A stretch of DNA of 34,656 nt from Cudoniella acicularis (GCA_013054445.1 JAAMPI010000501.1:1-34656), one strand, 5' to 3'; counted from the stretch's first letter, positions 8,703-19,949 are shown. Notes: a model not told the origin generated them from the letters alone. Translations and numbers: made by a program.

Positions 8703-9483
8703 TGTTATGTAGTGAAGTGTTAATGTTTTGATGGAATTGGGAAGGCTGGTCGGGTTTTAAAGTCAATGATCGATGAATGCTATTGTAGTTGAGGAGAGAT
8801 GCTCGCAGATGGGATGAAGCAAACAGGAACAGCTGCGATGATTTAGAGATGAATGCAAGCTCCGTAGCTCGGGTTTGTACTCGTCACGCGGCAAGTCGAG
8901 TCAGCGTGTCGTCGTCTCAATGTTCTCAAATATGCTCAAACGCAGCTCAAACCGATCCAATGTACGTACCTGCTTAGGTTAGTGGTACGGCTCGGTCCGG
9001 AAGTTTATCTTATCTGATTGGTCGGATAGAGCTCTCAACCCCACTTAACTACCTGAACAAATGTGCAGTTACAGGCACGACATCTCAACATCATAGTACG
9101 GTTTACAAAGTGGAACTGATTTTTTAAATGAGAGTCAACAAATATACCCATTGAAAAAGGTGAAAAGGCGTACTTGCGAAACCTAACTCGCAAACAATGC
9201 CTGCTTTCCGAATGCTGCATTTCCAAGCATGCGCAAATGTTGTACCAGTACAAAAGAGACCCAGCCCCGTTCTAGGAACTGCTATACAAAATTGGAGGAG
9301 GAAAAACAGAACTATCAAGATCTATAATGTTAAAACCCAAACTTCCCAAATACATCCCCAATCATTTTTGTCAATGGGATATCATTCCCAAACCCGTAGG
9401 AATTTATTTCATGTGTTCCATTAATCCAGCAGATAGATATGTGTGTACTGTTTCCTCGGCCAAGATTTACCTCGCTGAGTTTC
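8703..9483. other. Intergenic: copper-transporter upstream region and 3' flank of lysozyme-like gene
   Basis: Contains the presumed Ctr promoter just right of 8702. TGCTCAAA and AGCTCAAA lie near 8936 and 8947, close to but not matching the Mac1-type copper element TTTGCTCA or its complement. Short ORFs here have no recognisable content. Confidence 0.45.
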
Positions 9484-10327
9484 TTACGCGGTACCCAATT
9501 TGCATGGGGATGCGTCGCCAGCCCAGCCAGTCAGGAGATTGGCGATATCTGAACAATAGCAAGGGGTTGACCCGTCGTCTTCCTCGAGAGCGCCACCGTG
9601 GTAGCTTCCCGAGTTGTAAATTCTGGCGGTAATATAGACAGCTTGGGCGACAGTAACGGTTTGCCTCTGAAGAATCTGCTTGAGGCCATCTCCCGTGGCA
9701 GTTCCACTAGTACCTTCTGCAATCATTTGTTGGATAGTAGCAGCCGGGCAAGGTGTTGTGTTGATACAATTAGCAGTACCAGCATGGTCTTGCATAAGGC
9801 CTATGTTGGTAATTCCGTTGACGGTTGTTCCTACACGAACGTTGCCCGTAGATTCTTCCATGATCGTTGCGAGAATGTATCGTGCGTCAACACCACTGGT
9901 TTTTGCTTCTGATAGAATTGCGTTGTATATTGCGGAAATCTCGTCGGGGCTATCGTTTACTGCCATGAGTGTTTGTTGGAATCCCCACCTATTTCTAGTT
10001 AGATACTTTTGGCTATTATACTAGAAATGCATACATCGTGTTAAAGTCAACCCATTTGTCCACGGAAGGCCATCCTTGAGCTTCGCTTCCGTCTCCCCTA
10101 TAGTGCACGTAGAGCGCGGGGGTAGATAGCTTGATTCCACCTCCCGATGAGGGAGTCGCTGTTGACGAAGCTAGGGCTAGAGTTGGAGTTGGAGCTGAAT
10201 ATGCCACTGGGGCCACAGATGAATCGCCCTCTCCAGAATACCACATGCCGTTATCGTAGGCCACTGGCACGCTGAAGGCCACCGAAGCCAAGGAAAGGAG
10301 AATGAAAGTTTTCAATATGGAAGCCAT
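9484..10327 (-). CDS. Secreted lysozyme-like (transglycosylase-fold) protein
   Basis: Two exons (10327-10035 and 9988-9484) joined across a 46-bp intron (GTATGC...TAG, branch CTAAC), 265 residues. Residues 1-19 (MASILKTFILLSLASVAFS) are a signal peptide. A Ser/Thr/Pro/Ala-rich linker follows to about residue 75. The C-terminal 160 residues resemble fungal secreted proteins with a soluble-lytic-transglycosylase/lysozyme-like fold: SPDEISAIYNAI, DARYILATIMEES with a candidate catalytic Glu at 142 or 143, GLMQDH, CPAATIQQMI, ARIYNSGSY and a Cys-containing end (PCYCSDIANLLTGW). Probable extracellular action on bacterial peptidoglycan or other polysaccharide; substrate untested. The ATG chosen places the signal peptide at the N-terminus; an upstream TTG-initiated extension is not credible in a fungus. 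Confidence 0.82.
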
Positions 10328-11927
10328 ATGCAATGTTGCTGAAAGGAGTTTGGCTTTTGAGGAAGTGCGAAAAGGAGTGCAGTTGAAAAGCATGTAATAA
10401 ATGAAGCTGGAAGTAAAGTCGGATACTCATCTTTCAGCTCTGAGGAAAGCCACTGCGTAGTCAACTGGGACTCCTTGGAGGGCTTTGGAAAGCAAAGATC
10501 TCCTGCTCAACACCACCGGTCATGAAACCTCATATTCGGACAAGCACACCCCAGCTGCTGGGCATTTGTAGCCCTGTAGAACACTTTGGCCAGCCATATC
10601 TCTAGAGATTGGCTGTGAAAAACCAAGGAGCTGACAAGTCATCGACTTGGGCAGTGAGATATAGGTATTTTTAGACGGTTGCCTGTACTGAAGAGCAAGT
10701 ACCGGCGGAAGTGCAATTCGCACGGGACCAAAGGCGCACAGAAACGTGCCGACTGTGAAGAGTTGACACAAGAAGGATTCAAGGGCTTTTGCGGCAGCTG
10801 CAAGATGTACGAAAATAAAAGAATCATGTGTGGTTGAAATTCTTATGTGGCTGGGATGCCTACCAGCTGTGGCGAGCGGCTGACGATGACTGTTCTGCAC
10901 TCAGTGGCCACTTCAGCCCTGTGCGTAGAAAACTCCCTCTTCTCTAAGGACACAGATGAGAAGATTACATCCTGATCGTGGCTGTGGTTGTGCCTTTAAA
11001 GTTTGAATCAAGCGGATGGTGGGCGGAAAGCTGTTTGATTGCCGCCAGAGTCTCCGATGGTGCGAGCTACTGGCTGCTGGCTGGTCGCAACCTTAAAGCG
11101 CGTGATTACTTTGAGGTATCACCGATCACGGGTGATCAATTCATTTGCAGTTGGAGAATCCTTTTGGAAAGTCTTCCCAGATACATGCGTGAGAATGGTT
11201 GATGATGTTTCGTGTGAGGGCTGTTTTCGCATCGACTTCTGTCAGTTTAAGGTTAATCTGATCACTTCGTACCTTCTTCGAAAGAGCCCTCAAAGGCTGA
11301 CTCAGAAACCAATGGCCACCAACGGCGTACGTTTAAGATCTGAGTTAGAAGCTCTGCTCGAGTTGCGAAGGAAGCCTGTGCGTGGCAAGCACGGACGAAA
11401 TAGACGTCGGGAATCTTAGGATTGTGGATTTAAGATGTCAGGGGTGCACATAACAACCGAACTCGTGTGGCCGTGAGAAAGGAAATTCCGTCCGAACGCC
11501 CTCGAGTGGCCTGACTTGGTCCAGGCGCGAACAACCCTCCAAGTTCTCTTCGTCACATCCTATTCTCATCGTCCGCTTCTTTACCATCACTGCGCAAAAA
11601 CTGACGTACAAGCATCGAGCAAACAAAACAACGTTCCCCTGCTCAAGATCCCCTTGTGGGGCTACCTAGGTATATCCGTGGAGCTATCGAGTCTACGTCC
11701 TAGTTGGAGGTGGGCCAGATGGCTAGTCACTCCGCCAGGACAGAATGCAGGATGTCACGATGCACTGAGAAACGCAAGCGACGCAAGGTAGAAGAAATAC
11801 AATTGGAGAAGTTCTCTCGATTTTCAGAACGCCTATCACTCAGCTGCCAACAGGAAAGGTATACCCGTCCGTCTCTGTCCATATCGTGTCTTCTATCATT
11901 ACATCCATCGCCAAGTTATGAGCCCAC
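10328..11927. other. Intergenic, 1.6 kb, no supported gene
   Basis: Upstream region of the lysozyme-like gene on the left and 3' flank of the NmrA-like gene on the right. Several ORFs of 60-126 codons exist on both strands, but they start at TTG or overlap each other and carry no motif. No repeat or RNA gene seen. Confidence 0.5.
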
Positions 11928-12894
11928 TTATTTCGCAGAAAAGATGCTCACCACAAGCTCTTCAATATCGGGCAGCGTAATTCCTGCAATACCCAAAACG
12001 CTATTGTGGACATGCTCGAATTTGCTGCCGTATCCTTCTCCAAATATCGCAACTCGGACCAGATTGAAAAATGTCAACGGACCTATCTCGCCCTTCTGTA
12101 CCTGTTCGAGAGACGTCTTTGCAAGTTCGGCAGTATTAGTCTCTTTGATATCCCATTCCTCTCCAGGTGTTAAAGCCTGCGCCAGTTCGAGCAGTTGCTT
12201 TTGGGAAACATCGATATCCTTGACCCAGACAGCTCGATCAGCTGTCTCCCGAGGATGAGTGAGGACCCTCCTAATGGCCTTTCCTATTGTCGACAAGCGA
12301 CTCGCGCTGATGAGACGTTCTCCGCCATCGAATATTTCCGCCTTTCTTTCTTTGAAATTGAAGAACAACCCATTCCTCAAACCCCCATCCAGGAAAGGAC
12401 CAGTGAAAATCAGAGTATAACTGGTAAAACCCTTCACCGCAAGATCGTCAAGGTACTTTTCAATCTCAACCTTGCCAGCATAGACAGGAAGTGCTCGAGT
12501 CTTCTCGTTGTGGAGGTCGCATCCGAATTCGGAGGGAATGATTCGTTTCACGCCAGCTTTAACTGCAGCATCGATGAGTTGCTTCTGGTTCCCCACAGCG
12601 AGCGTGCCCAACGTTGACACGAGAGCATCTTGGCCTTTCAAAACCTCTGTTATGGAATCGATGGAATCGTAATTAACTTTGGCGACTTTGACTTCTGGTG
12701 GGAAGGTATGTGTGCTGGTTTCGCGAGTGAGGACAGTTATGTTGAAAAGACCAGACTTGATGAGCTCCTTGACAACAACTGAACCAAGAGTTCCCGTGCC
12801 CTGTTTAAAACGTGATTAGGGTCCGTCAATTGCTACAGGATACAGAAGCACTTACGCCGGCCACGGCGATTTTCTTGTATTCCTCGAAAGGCAT
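11928..12894 (-). CDS. NmrA-like / isoflavone-reductase-like NAD(P)-binding protein
   Basis: Exon 1 (12894-12856) encodes MPFEEYKKIAVAG. A 54-bp intron (GTAAGT...CAG) then splits the dinucleotide-binding motif, and exon 2 (12800-11928) completes it as GGTGTLG (residues 13-19). The 303-residue product has the order of atypical short-chain dehydrogenases of the NmrA/PCBER group: beta strand plus GxxGxxG, then VVVKELIKSGLFNITVLTR, DALVSTLGTLAVGNQKQLI, and AGVKRIIPSEFG, the conserved PSEFG signature. Later comes the substrate-side segment (VYAGKVEIEKYL; TGPFLDGG). Members are either NAD(P)H reductases of phenolic substrates or redox-sensing regulators; this one cannot be placed further. Cytosolic, no signal peptide. 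Confidence 0.9.
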
Positions 12895-13996
12895 TGTTTT
12901 GTTTGAGTAATTGCGGAGGAGGTAAATACTGAAGAGTACTGGTATGAGATACAGCAGGAAGGTAGTGGTGCGAGTCATGCTGTTGTCTTATGTATTCACC
13001 GTCGAGAAAAACCTGATCTCCTCTCGTCCGTAGTATGAGGTGATGGAGATATCATCCGAGGGTCGTTTGTCGTCATCATTCGGCATGATTTACGGCCAAT
13101 GGCAATGACAAAAGGTGTCCATTTTTCCGCTGCTGGAATTCAGTTCCCGCTCATGACAAAGCCAGAACATTGAGCGTCTCCCATTCGAAGTGGGAAATTT
13201 TGGTGTTCCACAATGTGGGGAAGAGCATCTAACCCTGGGATCCAGGAAACAGAACGGAGGAAATTCGTGGGAGTTCCAATTTTCACAATTCGATCAACGG
13301 AGCGAGAGACTTTTGCATGAATTTCATCATCTCGGAAAGAAGGCGATCAGAGTTTGTTTTCCGGATCTTTTTGATCTAATCTGGAGTCACGATACCGCTC
13401 GTGGCATCATAAAATGTCAGAATGGGCCCATGGTGTGACGTGCAGTTGGCTTTGGGGATCAGGAGATGGCTCCACACGAAGAGTCCCCGGAATGAGGGGT
13501 CGATAGGGACTTCCGGGGTCCAACGATAGGCGTCCAGGGTCTTCCCGCCAAGCCCACTTCGTCTTGGTGAATTGCGGTCTGAAAATCTCTCCAACTGTGA
13601 AACATTAAAAATTCATTGACCGCGTTGGCTTTGACCGAGTTGGCTTTCTGGTCCGAAGGCGAAAACAACACAAACGGGAAACTCCTTTGCTCTTCAGGAA
13701 AGCCTTCGTTGCCCAATGCATCAAGACTACCGATAGGTGTTCACGTGAGCCAGTGCAGCCAGTGCAGCCTGGAGCCTGGAGCCTGGTATCGTATTTACTA
13801 TAAGCACAGTGTAACCTCCATCCTGAAGTTTCGACATCAGTGACTCGACGAATCAACAGCAACATGATGAGGAATTACCCTGTCCAGGCATCCATACCTC
13901 AAGGTACAAGAGGGGCTGCTCACAGAATGAGGCTGTCAATTTCTGTCAACCTCAAATCTTCTGCCACCAACATTCCTCGATATTTTGCACGGCAGC
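12895..13996. other. Divergent intergenic region between NmrA-like and E2-like genes
   Basis: Holds the upstream regions of both flanking genes, which are transcribed away from each other. Short ORFs on both strands (up to about 86 codons) show no motif. A small iterated sequence lies at 13749-13786. Confidence 0.5.
13749..13786. repeat. Two short tandem iterations back to back
   Basis: GCCAGTGCA occurs twice in a row, directly followed by GCCTGGA twice and a partial third copy. It looks like replication-slippage sequence in the upstream region of the E2-like gene, about 210 bp before its ATG. Confidence 0.8.
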
Positions 13997-14749
13997 ATGC
14001 CCGACTCCAACACCGACGAAAACGCTGTACAAGCGAGCGCTCTTCCAACTGAGAATCCATCCTTTTATGGCAGTCTCCTCACCAAGATCAGGGAGGAAGA
14101 TAAATCGGCGACCCATGAGCTTCTGAAGGATGCAGCCTATCCGGGCTATCCCCGATCCGCAGCACAGAAGCGTGTACACCAAGAACTTCGCCGCTTTCAC
14201 GAAGACGAAACCCATCCGTACATCAGCGTTGCTCCGATCGACGGATCTTGGAAGCACTGCTTGGCCTGCATCGAAGGCACTCCCAATAGTGCGTATGGTG
14301 GAGGGGTGTTTTGGCTCCAGATCAAATATCCAGCGGACTACCCGTTCAAACCTCTTTCCATAGAATTCATTACGCCAATATTTCATCCCAATATCGACTC
14401 AGATGGACATATATGGCTGGATATTCTTGATGAAAACTGGAGTATTGTTATGGATGTCGAGATGGTGCTCTTATCAGTCCTATCGATTTTGGGGAGCCCT
14501 TGCCTTGACGGGCCGTCTCTCTATTCTGAAATAGCAGACATTTATATAAACGACTATGAAAGCTATTACGAGATGGCACGAATTCATACCGAAGCATTCA
14601 CTTGTAAAGAGAGGCCGGACGAGTTTGACCTGGAGACTGTGATATTCACTCCACCCGAGACGGTCGTCTCATCGCAACCTAATTCCAGACCAGGAACGCC
14701 TGAACCTTTGTCCTTTTCGACACCTTTCTCGATTGAGTCTTCAGACTAA
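13997..14749 (+). CDS. Ubiquitin-conjugating (E2) fold protein lacking the catalytic Cys
   Basis: Intronless, 250 residues. After about 65 N-terminal residues an E2 core aligns with the UBE2D type: KRVHQELRRF, AYGGGVFWLQIKYPADYPFK with the YPF motif, the HPN motif inside FHPNIDSDG, and IWLDIL...W. In active E2s the last motif reads ICLDIL, with the Cys forming the ubiquitin thioester. Here that position (residue 140, codon 14414-14416) is Trp (TGG). HPN, the following Leu-Asp-Ile-Leu and Trp-Ser, and the C-terminal core helices are all kept, so the fold looks maintained while thioester chemistry should be impossible. A Ser/Pro-rich tail (SSQPNSRPGTPEP) follows. Probable role: pseudo-E2, like UEV proteins, or a decaying paralogue. 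The ATG at 13997 is the first in frame. Its stop overlaps that of the opposing hydrolase gene. Confidence 0.85.
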   Translation: MPDSNTDENAVQASALPTENPSFYGSLLTKIREEDKSATHELLKDAAYPGYPRSAAQKRVHQELRRFHEDETHPYISVAPIDGSWKHCLACIEGTPNSAYGGGVFWLQIKYPADYPFKPLSIEFITPIFHPNIDSDGHIWLDILDENWSIVMDVEMVLLSVLSILGSPCLDGPSLYSEIADIYINDYESYYEMARIHTEAFTCKERPDEFDLETVIFTPPETVVSSQPNSRPGTPEPLSFSTPFSIESSD

Positions 14750-15741
14750 TGTCGATCTGAGAGCGTTTCCGCTTCTGATACCGTCTCCCCTGCCACCCTT
14801 CTCAAAAAGCCAGCCACTTCATTCAGCTTAACTAGGTGTGGACTGTGTGCTACGAATAGGCGCTCAACTTCCACATTTGCGCCATCTGCCTTCGCAGTAG
14901 TTGTCATACCATCTTGTCCTTCCTTTGGAATTGCCCTGTCGTCCTCGCAAACCAGATATGCGGAGGGAATCATTTTGTACGCTGCCGATCTTGGTCCTTC
15001 TAAGAAAGTTGGAAAAGAATGGGGACGCAGATTTGAAAGCCAGTACTTTGCATCTTCTAGATCAAGGTCGTGATACAACATCGAAAGGAAGTCTTTCTTT
15101 TCAATCATAATTTCATTCGCCTTTGTTATTATTAGTTTTGCTATTACTTGGAAGACAACGATATACTCTACTCACATCTGAGATAATCCAATTATCTGCC
15201 CTTCCTCCAATAGCAGTTTGTAGATCCACGCCAACCAGCAGTATGAAAGAAGTCACCCAGGCAATCTTCGACACTGCTGTTGTCTTTCCATCTCGTTCTC
15301 GCTCGCTCCTGCTCAACCCGTCAAGAGCGCTATTCGTTAAAATTCCTCCGTACTATAGATCAAAAGTTAGCATTTCTATTCAAGCTACTTTTTGGGAATA
15401 AGCAGATAACGAAAGGCTGCTTTGTGTTATTTCAAAGGTATATGCCCGCTCACACTGGTCTTTCTTGAAGTAAAACGGAACATAAGCAAATGAACCCGAT
15501 TTTCACTTACACTATGTGAGCTCACTACCACATCATTGCCCAAATCAAGCTCTTTCATGACAGCGGACCTGATGGCTTCGATATCCTCGGTGAGAGATGA
15601 TATAGGTGGAAACGTGCCAACAGATGGCAGTGAAACGGCTACACATTTATACCCCAGAGGTTCAAGGATGGCAATGACTCTATCATAAAACCCTGTAGAA
15701 TGTCATGCTCCGTGAACAAGGACGAATGTCGGCTTGGCCAT
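14746..15741 (-). pseudogene. Alpha/beta hydrolase with one in-frame nonsense codon
   Basis: Three exons (15741-15511, 15352-15176, 15120-14746) splice cleanly (GTAAGT...TAG; GTGAGT...AAG) into a 260-codon frame. It begins MAKPTFVLVHGA, then TGA (15705-15703), then HSTGFYDRVIAILEPLGY. Relatives have Trp at the TGA position (HGAWHS), so TGG to TGA is the simplest history. The rest is intact: nucleophile elbow SHSYGG across the first intron, acid region SAYLVCEDDRAIP and catalytic-His region FVAHSPHLVKLNEVAGFLRR. The family includes small cytosolic esterases of the salicylate/methylesterase type; substrate unknown. With translation from the first ATG the product would be 12 residues, and no in-frame restart would include the first strand. 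It overlaps the E2-like gene at the stops. Alternatives: a sequencing error, or stop readthrough (TGA followed by C). Confidence 0.8.
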
Positions 15742-16586
15742 TTTTTTCCTCGGCTTCGTTGAATTAATCTGGTACGTAACGATTCGAGCGAGAAATAATG
15801 CAGTGGATGAGCAAGGTCTCTGTTTCTGGCATAGGACAGCTCAAAAAACTTTTCTAGTCCGTGGATTTCAAGGAAGGGAAAGGCCATACTTGTACAAAAC
15901 TCTGGAAGCCAAATTGGCTTTTCAACTTCCTTTGTTTCTGCATTAGAAAGTTCAAAGACTCAAAATGTATGGCTATCCATACGAAGTTACGATTACCAAA
16001 GCGGACGTCCCTTTGAAAAAGCACTAATTAGTGGCTAGCGCCATTGAACTCCCGAACCCGAACCCGTTTTCGGCTTAGACTGGTGTCATTGTACGTACAT
16101 TTTGGTCTCGGCAGAGTGATCTTGATCATATCTAACGTCTATCCCTGCGTGCCGAAAAACCCGGTGTGCCGAAAAAAATGATAGGTACTTTGACTTGAAG
16201 CATCTTAAAATCTGTGCACAATTTCATATCTCCTATAATATTTTATAAGTTATGTTCCGTAGCCACTCCTAGACACGCTAAACCCCTTCTACTACTATCC
16301 TCCCCCCGGTTCATTAGCTATTTTGCCACTTTGTTGCCACTTTATCACCACGCCTAAGCACTCTACTTATAATTCCACTATACCTTTCTTTACCTCTATA
16401 GCCAGCACTATAGAAAGCATGTATTATTTAATTCTAGGGCTCGCGTAACGCTACGAAATTTAGGGATGAAGGAAGAGGGCCCTCTACTAAGTAATCTTGT
16501 CAAAGGAAAGGATTTATAAAAATCTAAAGTATACGCTTAACTATTCCTCCTGAACTTCCAATCCGCGGTTCCGCGTCAGCTAGGCC
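15742..16586. other. Intergenic between hydrolase and malic-enzyme genes, with possible transposon edge
   Basis: Upstream regions of the two divergent genes. The segment 16149-16176 contains GTGCCGAAAAA twice. The following 16180-16450 is AT-rich and compositionally different from the surroundings. This could be the worn end of a DNA transposon, but no opposite terminal repeat was found. The stretch 16051-16066 is a short CCCGAA-like iteration. No gene seen. Confidence 0.45.
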
Positions 16587-19077
16587 ATGCCAGCACTCAG
16601 ATCCTTCTCCATCCCCCGCTGCGGCCCGCTGGTTGGACAGTCCGCCGGTCTATTCGTGTCAAGCCTTCTGAATTCCCGTGCCCATCGCTGTAAGTGGCAG
16701 GACCCCACGACGGCCATTGAAACCTCAACGAAACGAGACATGGCTGGTGTAACAGGTGCAGGTGCCCCGGAGCGTTCTCGTGGAAGAATTGATAAAGTAT
16801 TGTTTCCACAAAAAAATACCGCAATGCCTTTCCACCAGCCTATATCATGTCTTCGTCGCCCCCCCCTGAACTTGGCCAAATATCTGCGTTCTCTCCCAGC
16901 TCCATCTACACCCTCAATGGCTTCATACAATTATAGTACTACTAGTTCAGAGTTGTCTACTCCACGATCTACCTCTCCCTCATCCGTCATCAGTCGCTCT
17001 TCCACCACCACCGTAAGCAAGAGAATGTCATTGTCTGGCAGACGCATGTCGGGTTTTAATCCCATGTCCTCCGTGGACACAAGCGCTCTTGAAGCTTCTA
17101 TGAAGCTGGCGGCCCTGGATGGCCTCCGAGGCTATTCACAAGACCATTACGCCGTCGTCAAGCAATATCGAGACACGGATTATGTGCCCAAGTCACAAGC
17201 TGGAGGATATCAAGTTATCCGAGAACCAGCCTGGAACAAAGGTAAGCTTTACCGTCTCTCAGTCTCTAGCTTTCCGCAATAATGCTGACACCAAGTATAG
17301 GTACATCATTCAGCCCTGACGAAAGAATTTCAAAAAACCTCACTGGCCTCATACCACATGTCCTAGAGAGTCTGGAAACTCAATGCATGCGAGCAATGCG
17401 AATGATCAACAGTCGGGGCACCAACGTTGACAAATACCTCTACCTCTCCTCCCTCAAAGCGAATAATACCGACCTTTTCTATCGTCTCCTAATCGACAAT
17501 GTCGAGCAACTCATGCCCCTCGTCTACACCCCCACCATCGGAGATGTTTGCTTGCAATACTCAACATTATATACCAGACCTGAAGCTCTGTATATCTCGA
17601 TCAAGCAACGCAAGTCCATTCCAACCATTCTCCGAAACTGGCCGTACCCAAATCCATCCATCTGCGTTGTGACGGACGGCTCTCGAATCCTTGGACTTGG
17701 TGATCTTGGTGTAAATGGCGTTGGAATTTCCGTGAGTAAACATGTTGTCGTAAGTGACTGTGCTAACAGGAATGTCTAGATTGGTAAACTAGCGTTGTAC
17801 ACTGGTGCCGCAGGAATCCACCCCGAGCAGACCCTCCCGATCGTCCTTGATTGCGGCACTGCCAACGAATCAAATCTTCGTGACCCATTATATCTCGGAT
17901 TAAGGCAAAAGCGACCCTCACAGGATGTCGCTCTTGAGTTCATGGATGAATTCATGGCCGCCGTAAAGGAGGTATATCCCAACATGCTCGTCCAATTCGA
18001 GGATTTCGAGACCGAGAAAGCCTTCCAATATTTGGAAAGATACAAGAAGGAGAAGTGTTTTAATGATGACATTCAAGGAACTGGAGCTGTTGTATTGGCA
18101 GGGTAAGTCGTTCGTGAATTGTGAGTGAAGGCGTTACTAACACGTGGGTAGATATATTGGAGCAGTAAATCTCTCTGGTGTGCCAATGGAAGACCAGAAG
18201 CTGGTATTCATGGGCGCAGGCTCAGCTGGAGTTGGTGTTGCCAAACAAGTGATGGAATTCTATACCCGCCGTGGTCTTTCAGAACAAGCCGCCCGGGATA
18301 AATTCTACCTCGTTGACACCAAAGGTCTCGTGACCAAGGACCGGGGGGACAAGCTTGCTGAGCACAAGAAAATCTTTGCGAGATCTGACAACAATGGCCA
18401 CCAATTCCACACCCTTGAGGAGGTCATTGAGTACGTGAAGCCAACGGCACTGATTGGATTGACAGCCACTTTTGGTGTCTTCACAGAATCAGTGGTCCGT
18501 GCTCTGAAGGTCAGTGTGGATGCTGGTGGTCTCGGAAGAAGGCCGATCTTGTTTCCTCTCAGCAATCCCCTGACAAAAGCCGAATGCACATTCGAGCAAG
18601 CAATCACGTGGACCGAGGGTTCAGTGATCTTTGCTTCCGGATCTCCATTCTCACCATTCACCATGAAGAGTGGTGACATGATAAACACTTTCTACCCCAA
18701 CCAGGGAAACAATGTGTAAGCAAACCCCGTGCTTCCAACATTCTAGCAAACTAACGAATTTTAGTTATGTTTTCCCTGGTCTTGGCCTCGGTTCCATCTT
18801 AGCCAAAGCATCCCGCGTAACAGACGCGATGGTGTACGAATCCGCAGCCGCCCTTTCAGGCTGCTTAAATCGCGAAGAAATTAAGATGGGCCTAATCTAT
18901 CCAAAGATTGAGCGCGTCCGAGATGCCAGCGTCGTCGTCGCTCGAGAGGTGATGAAGACAGCAAGAAGAGAAGGCGTCAGCACGCTACCCGAAGAAACAT
19001 GGGTCGAATGGGAAGAGTGGGGAGATGTGGCGCTCACTGCTTGGATCAAGAAGCAAGTGTATGATCCAAAATGGTAG
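16587..19077 (+). CDS. NAD-dependent malic enzyme, probably mitochondrial
   Basis: Five exons (16587-17241, 17301-17731, 17780-18102, 18152-18715, 18765-19077) give 761 residues; all four introns are 48-59 bp with canonical ends. It catalyses oxidative decarboxylation of malate to pyruvate and CO2. Signature positions: LVYTPTIGDVC with Tyr 294, VVTDGSRILGLGDLG, GK at 364-365 before LALYTGAAGI, metal-binding DDIQGT (458 on), and NAD-binding GAGSAG (491-496). It ends WIKKQVYDPKW. The first ~160 residues before the conserved core are long. They start with an Arg/Ser-rich stretch without early acidic residues (MPALRSFSIPRCGPL), consistent with a mitochondrial presequence, and include a Ser/Thr-rich linker. 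Internal Met codons could start shorter forms. The 760-residue length exceeds most relatives because of this N-terminus. Confidence 0.93.
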
Positions 19078-19949
19078 TTTTTCTTTCGGCCCCAGGTTAG
19101 GGACAGTATATTTATAGGGACATGGGCAGGAGTTTATTTATTGGGATACGTAGGGATACCATCGTGCCATCATTAGATTGTAGATTGTATATATTTAACG
19201 TGGCTATTGGATAGTGTATAAATTTAAAAGTCGGTTTGGGTTTGTCATACATTTATTGTCCGGTCTGCTCGGGTTTCTTCCAGTCGAAGATTAATGATAT
19301 ATGAGATGAATGAGGCTCGTGTTAACTATTGGTTGCAGCTGGTGCCGAGAGGGGCGAACGGCGGACATGTTAAACCGGGCCGAAAACTCTAGGCGGCAGC
19401 TTTCGTCTTTGTTGTAGGGAGCAGTGCTGGGTTATCTTCCATAGCAAACCCCAAATTTTTGCTGGCTGGATTGATTAATTAAGGATTAAGCTTTCAATAT
19501 ATTATACATGCATTTGCTGAGAAGCCCGTCTTATATATAACGGAAAGGACTCGGAGGAGGATTCCTCGCTTTGAGTGCAATAAGGCGGTTTTGGCTTCCG
19601 TTTAGGGTTAGCGGGCTGGTTGTGGCTTTCCACCTCAGCAGGCTGTGGCTGGTGTGCTGCGGCTGGCCAAACATCGGCCAATCAACGGCCCGCGCATTGC
19701 CAAACACGTGCGGAAAGTTAGGCTACTCAAGGCAACAGCTTTTTGGACCCGGACTGTTGAGCGGGATTGTCAATAGGCATCCAGATTCCAACAGCTTGGC
19801 TCTTGGAGTGTCCGTCCTCTTCTCAACTCTTCGTCTCTTCATCTATATGATTATCTTGCGTCCTCTTCATCTCTACGGAGTACTCGGTACATCCTCATCT
19901 CTTGCATAATTTTTGATTTGGGACCGCGGGACCTGCATCGATATATATC
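19078..19949. other. Intergenic between malic enzyme and helical/pseudokinase gene
   Basis: AT-rich 3' flank of the malic-enzyme gene, then the upstream region of the next gene with a pyrimidine-rich tract (about 19810-19880), a common fungal core-promoter feature. An open frame at 19571-19909 has no recognisable content and is not supported. Confidence 0.5.

Noticed and set aside
11039..11419. 126-codon plus-strand frame in the 10.3-11.9 kb gap
   Set aside because: TTG start, shifted composition and no motif; other frames over the same bases are equally open.
11704..12617. Two long plus-strand frames opposite the NmrA-like gene
   Set aside because: They are antisense shadows of a clear, spliced coding gene and contain no recognisable domain.
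15697..15711. The TGA in the hydrolase read as selenocysteine or hidden in an intron
   Set aside because: Fungi of this group are not known to use selenocysteine, relatives have Trp there, and no donor/acceptor pair around it keeps the frame.
16051..16066. CCCGAA-type iteration resembling a telomere repeat
   Set aside because: Two and a half short units only, in mid-contig unique sequence; not the TTAGGG-type repeat of ascomycetes.
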